From an uncultured Caryophanales bacterium (GTDB lineage: Bacteria; Bacillota_I; Bacilli_A; RFN20; CAG-826), in the NCBI GenBank assembly GCA_937895315.1, contig CALAWM010000096.1, positions 1-5,834 of the forward strand: DNA of 5,834 nt, given 5' to 3'. The notes under the pieces are model-generated. The model worked only from the letters and a program-made list of their open reading frames with translations. It was not told the origin of the DNA and searched no databases. The position numbers were made by a program, and so were the translations under genes. Shown one piece after another: positions 5,810 through 5,834 of this stretch; the first letter of the stretch is position 1; each line of letters begins with the position of its first letter.

Positions 5810-5834
5810 TTATTGCCAACTGGTCGCTGTCTTT

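Overview
All seven genes lie on the minus strand in a compact, AT-rich window (GC roughly 35-40% by eye). Tryptophan is encoded by TGG (for example the paired W91-W92 of the M42 peptidase), and TGA is used as the stop of the acetyltransferase gene, so the genetic code looks standard. The gene families, close packing and AGGAG-type ribosome binding sites suggest a low-GC Firmicute or an Acholeplasma/Izemoplasma-like Tenericute that kept UGA as a stop. This placement is an inference from family resemblance, not a measurement.

In transcription order (right to left) there are four units. Unit 1: a dimeric all-alpha dUTPase whose 5' end is not intact in the window, then 17 bases later an M42 glutamyl-aminopeptidase-type metallopeptidase, ending in a clear intrinsic terminator at about 4172-4209. 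Unit 2: a YgjP-type metallopeptidase-fold protein that appears to be read from a leaderless mRNA (extended -10 six bases before its ATG), overlapping by 17 bases a SpoU/TrmH-family RNA 2'-O-methyltransferase. Unit 3: a small GNAT acetyltransferase, then a RimK-type ATP-grasp ligase with an N-terminal RLAN domain. Unit 4: a deoxynucleoside kinase with its own strong ribosome binding site.

The most interesting part is unit 3. Hand translation shows that the ligase is about 100 residues longer than its first ATG (1979-1981) implies. The frame is open up to 2308, family-like sequence fills the extra part, and the frame overlaps the end of the acetyltransferase gene, but it has no ATG, GTG or TTG start. 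It must begin at a non-canonical codon, be made by a frameshift from the acetyltransferase, or contain a sequence error. GNAT plus RLAN/RimK resembles a predicted amidoligase system known from other bacteria, where the GNAT is usually fused to a papain-like peptidase domain; that domain is missing here. The dUTPase also lacks a usable start and is probably frameshifted in a homopolymer-rich stretch near 5790-5810.

The dUTPase (dUTP removal and dUMP supply) and the kinase (deoxynucleoside salvage) both serve dNTP pools, but they sit in different units at opposite ends of the window. Once the ligase is extended, no stretch over 300 bases lacks a gene. Bases 1-54, after the kinase stop, hold no gene or convincing terminator.
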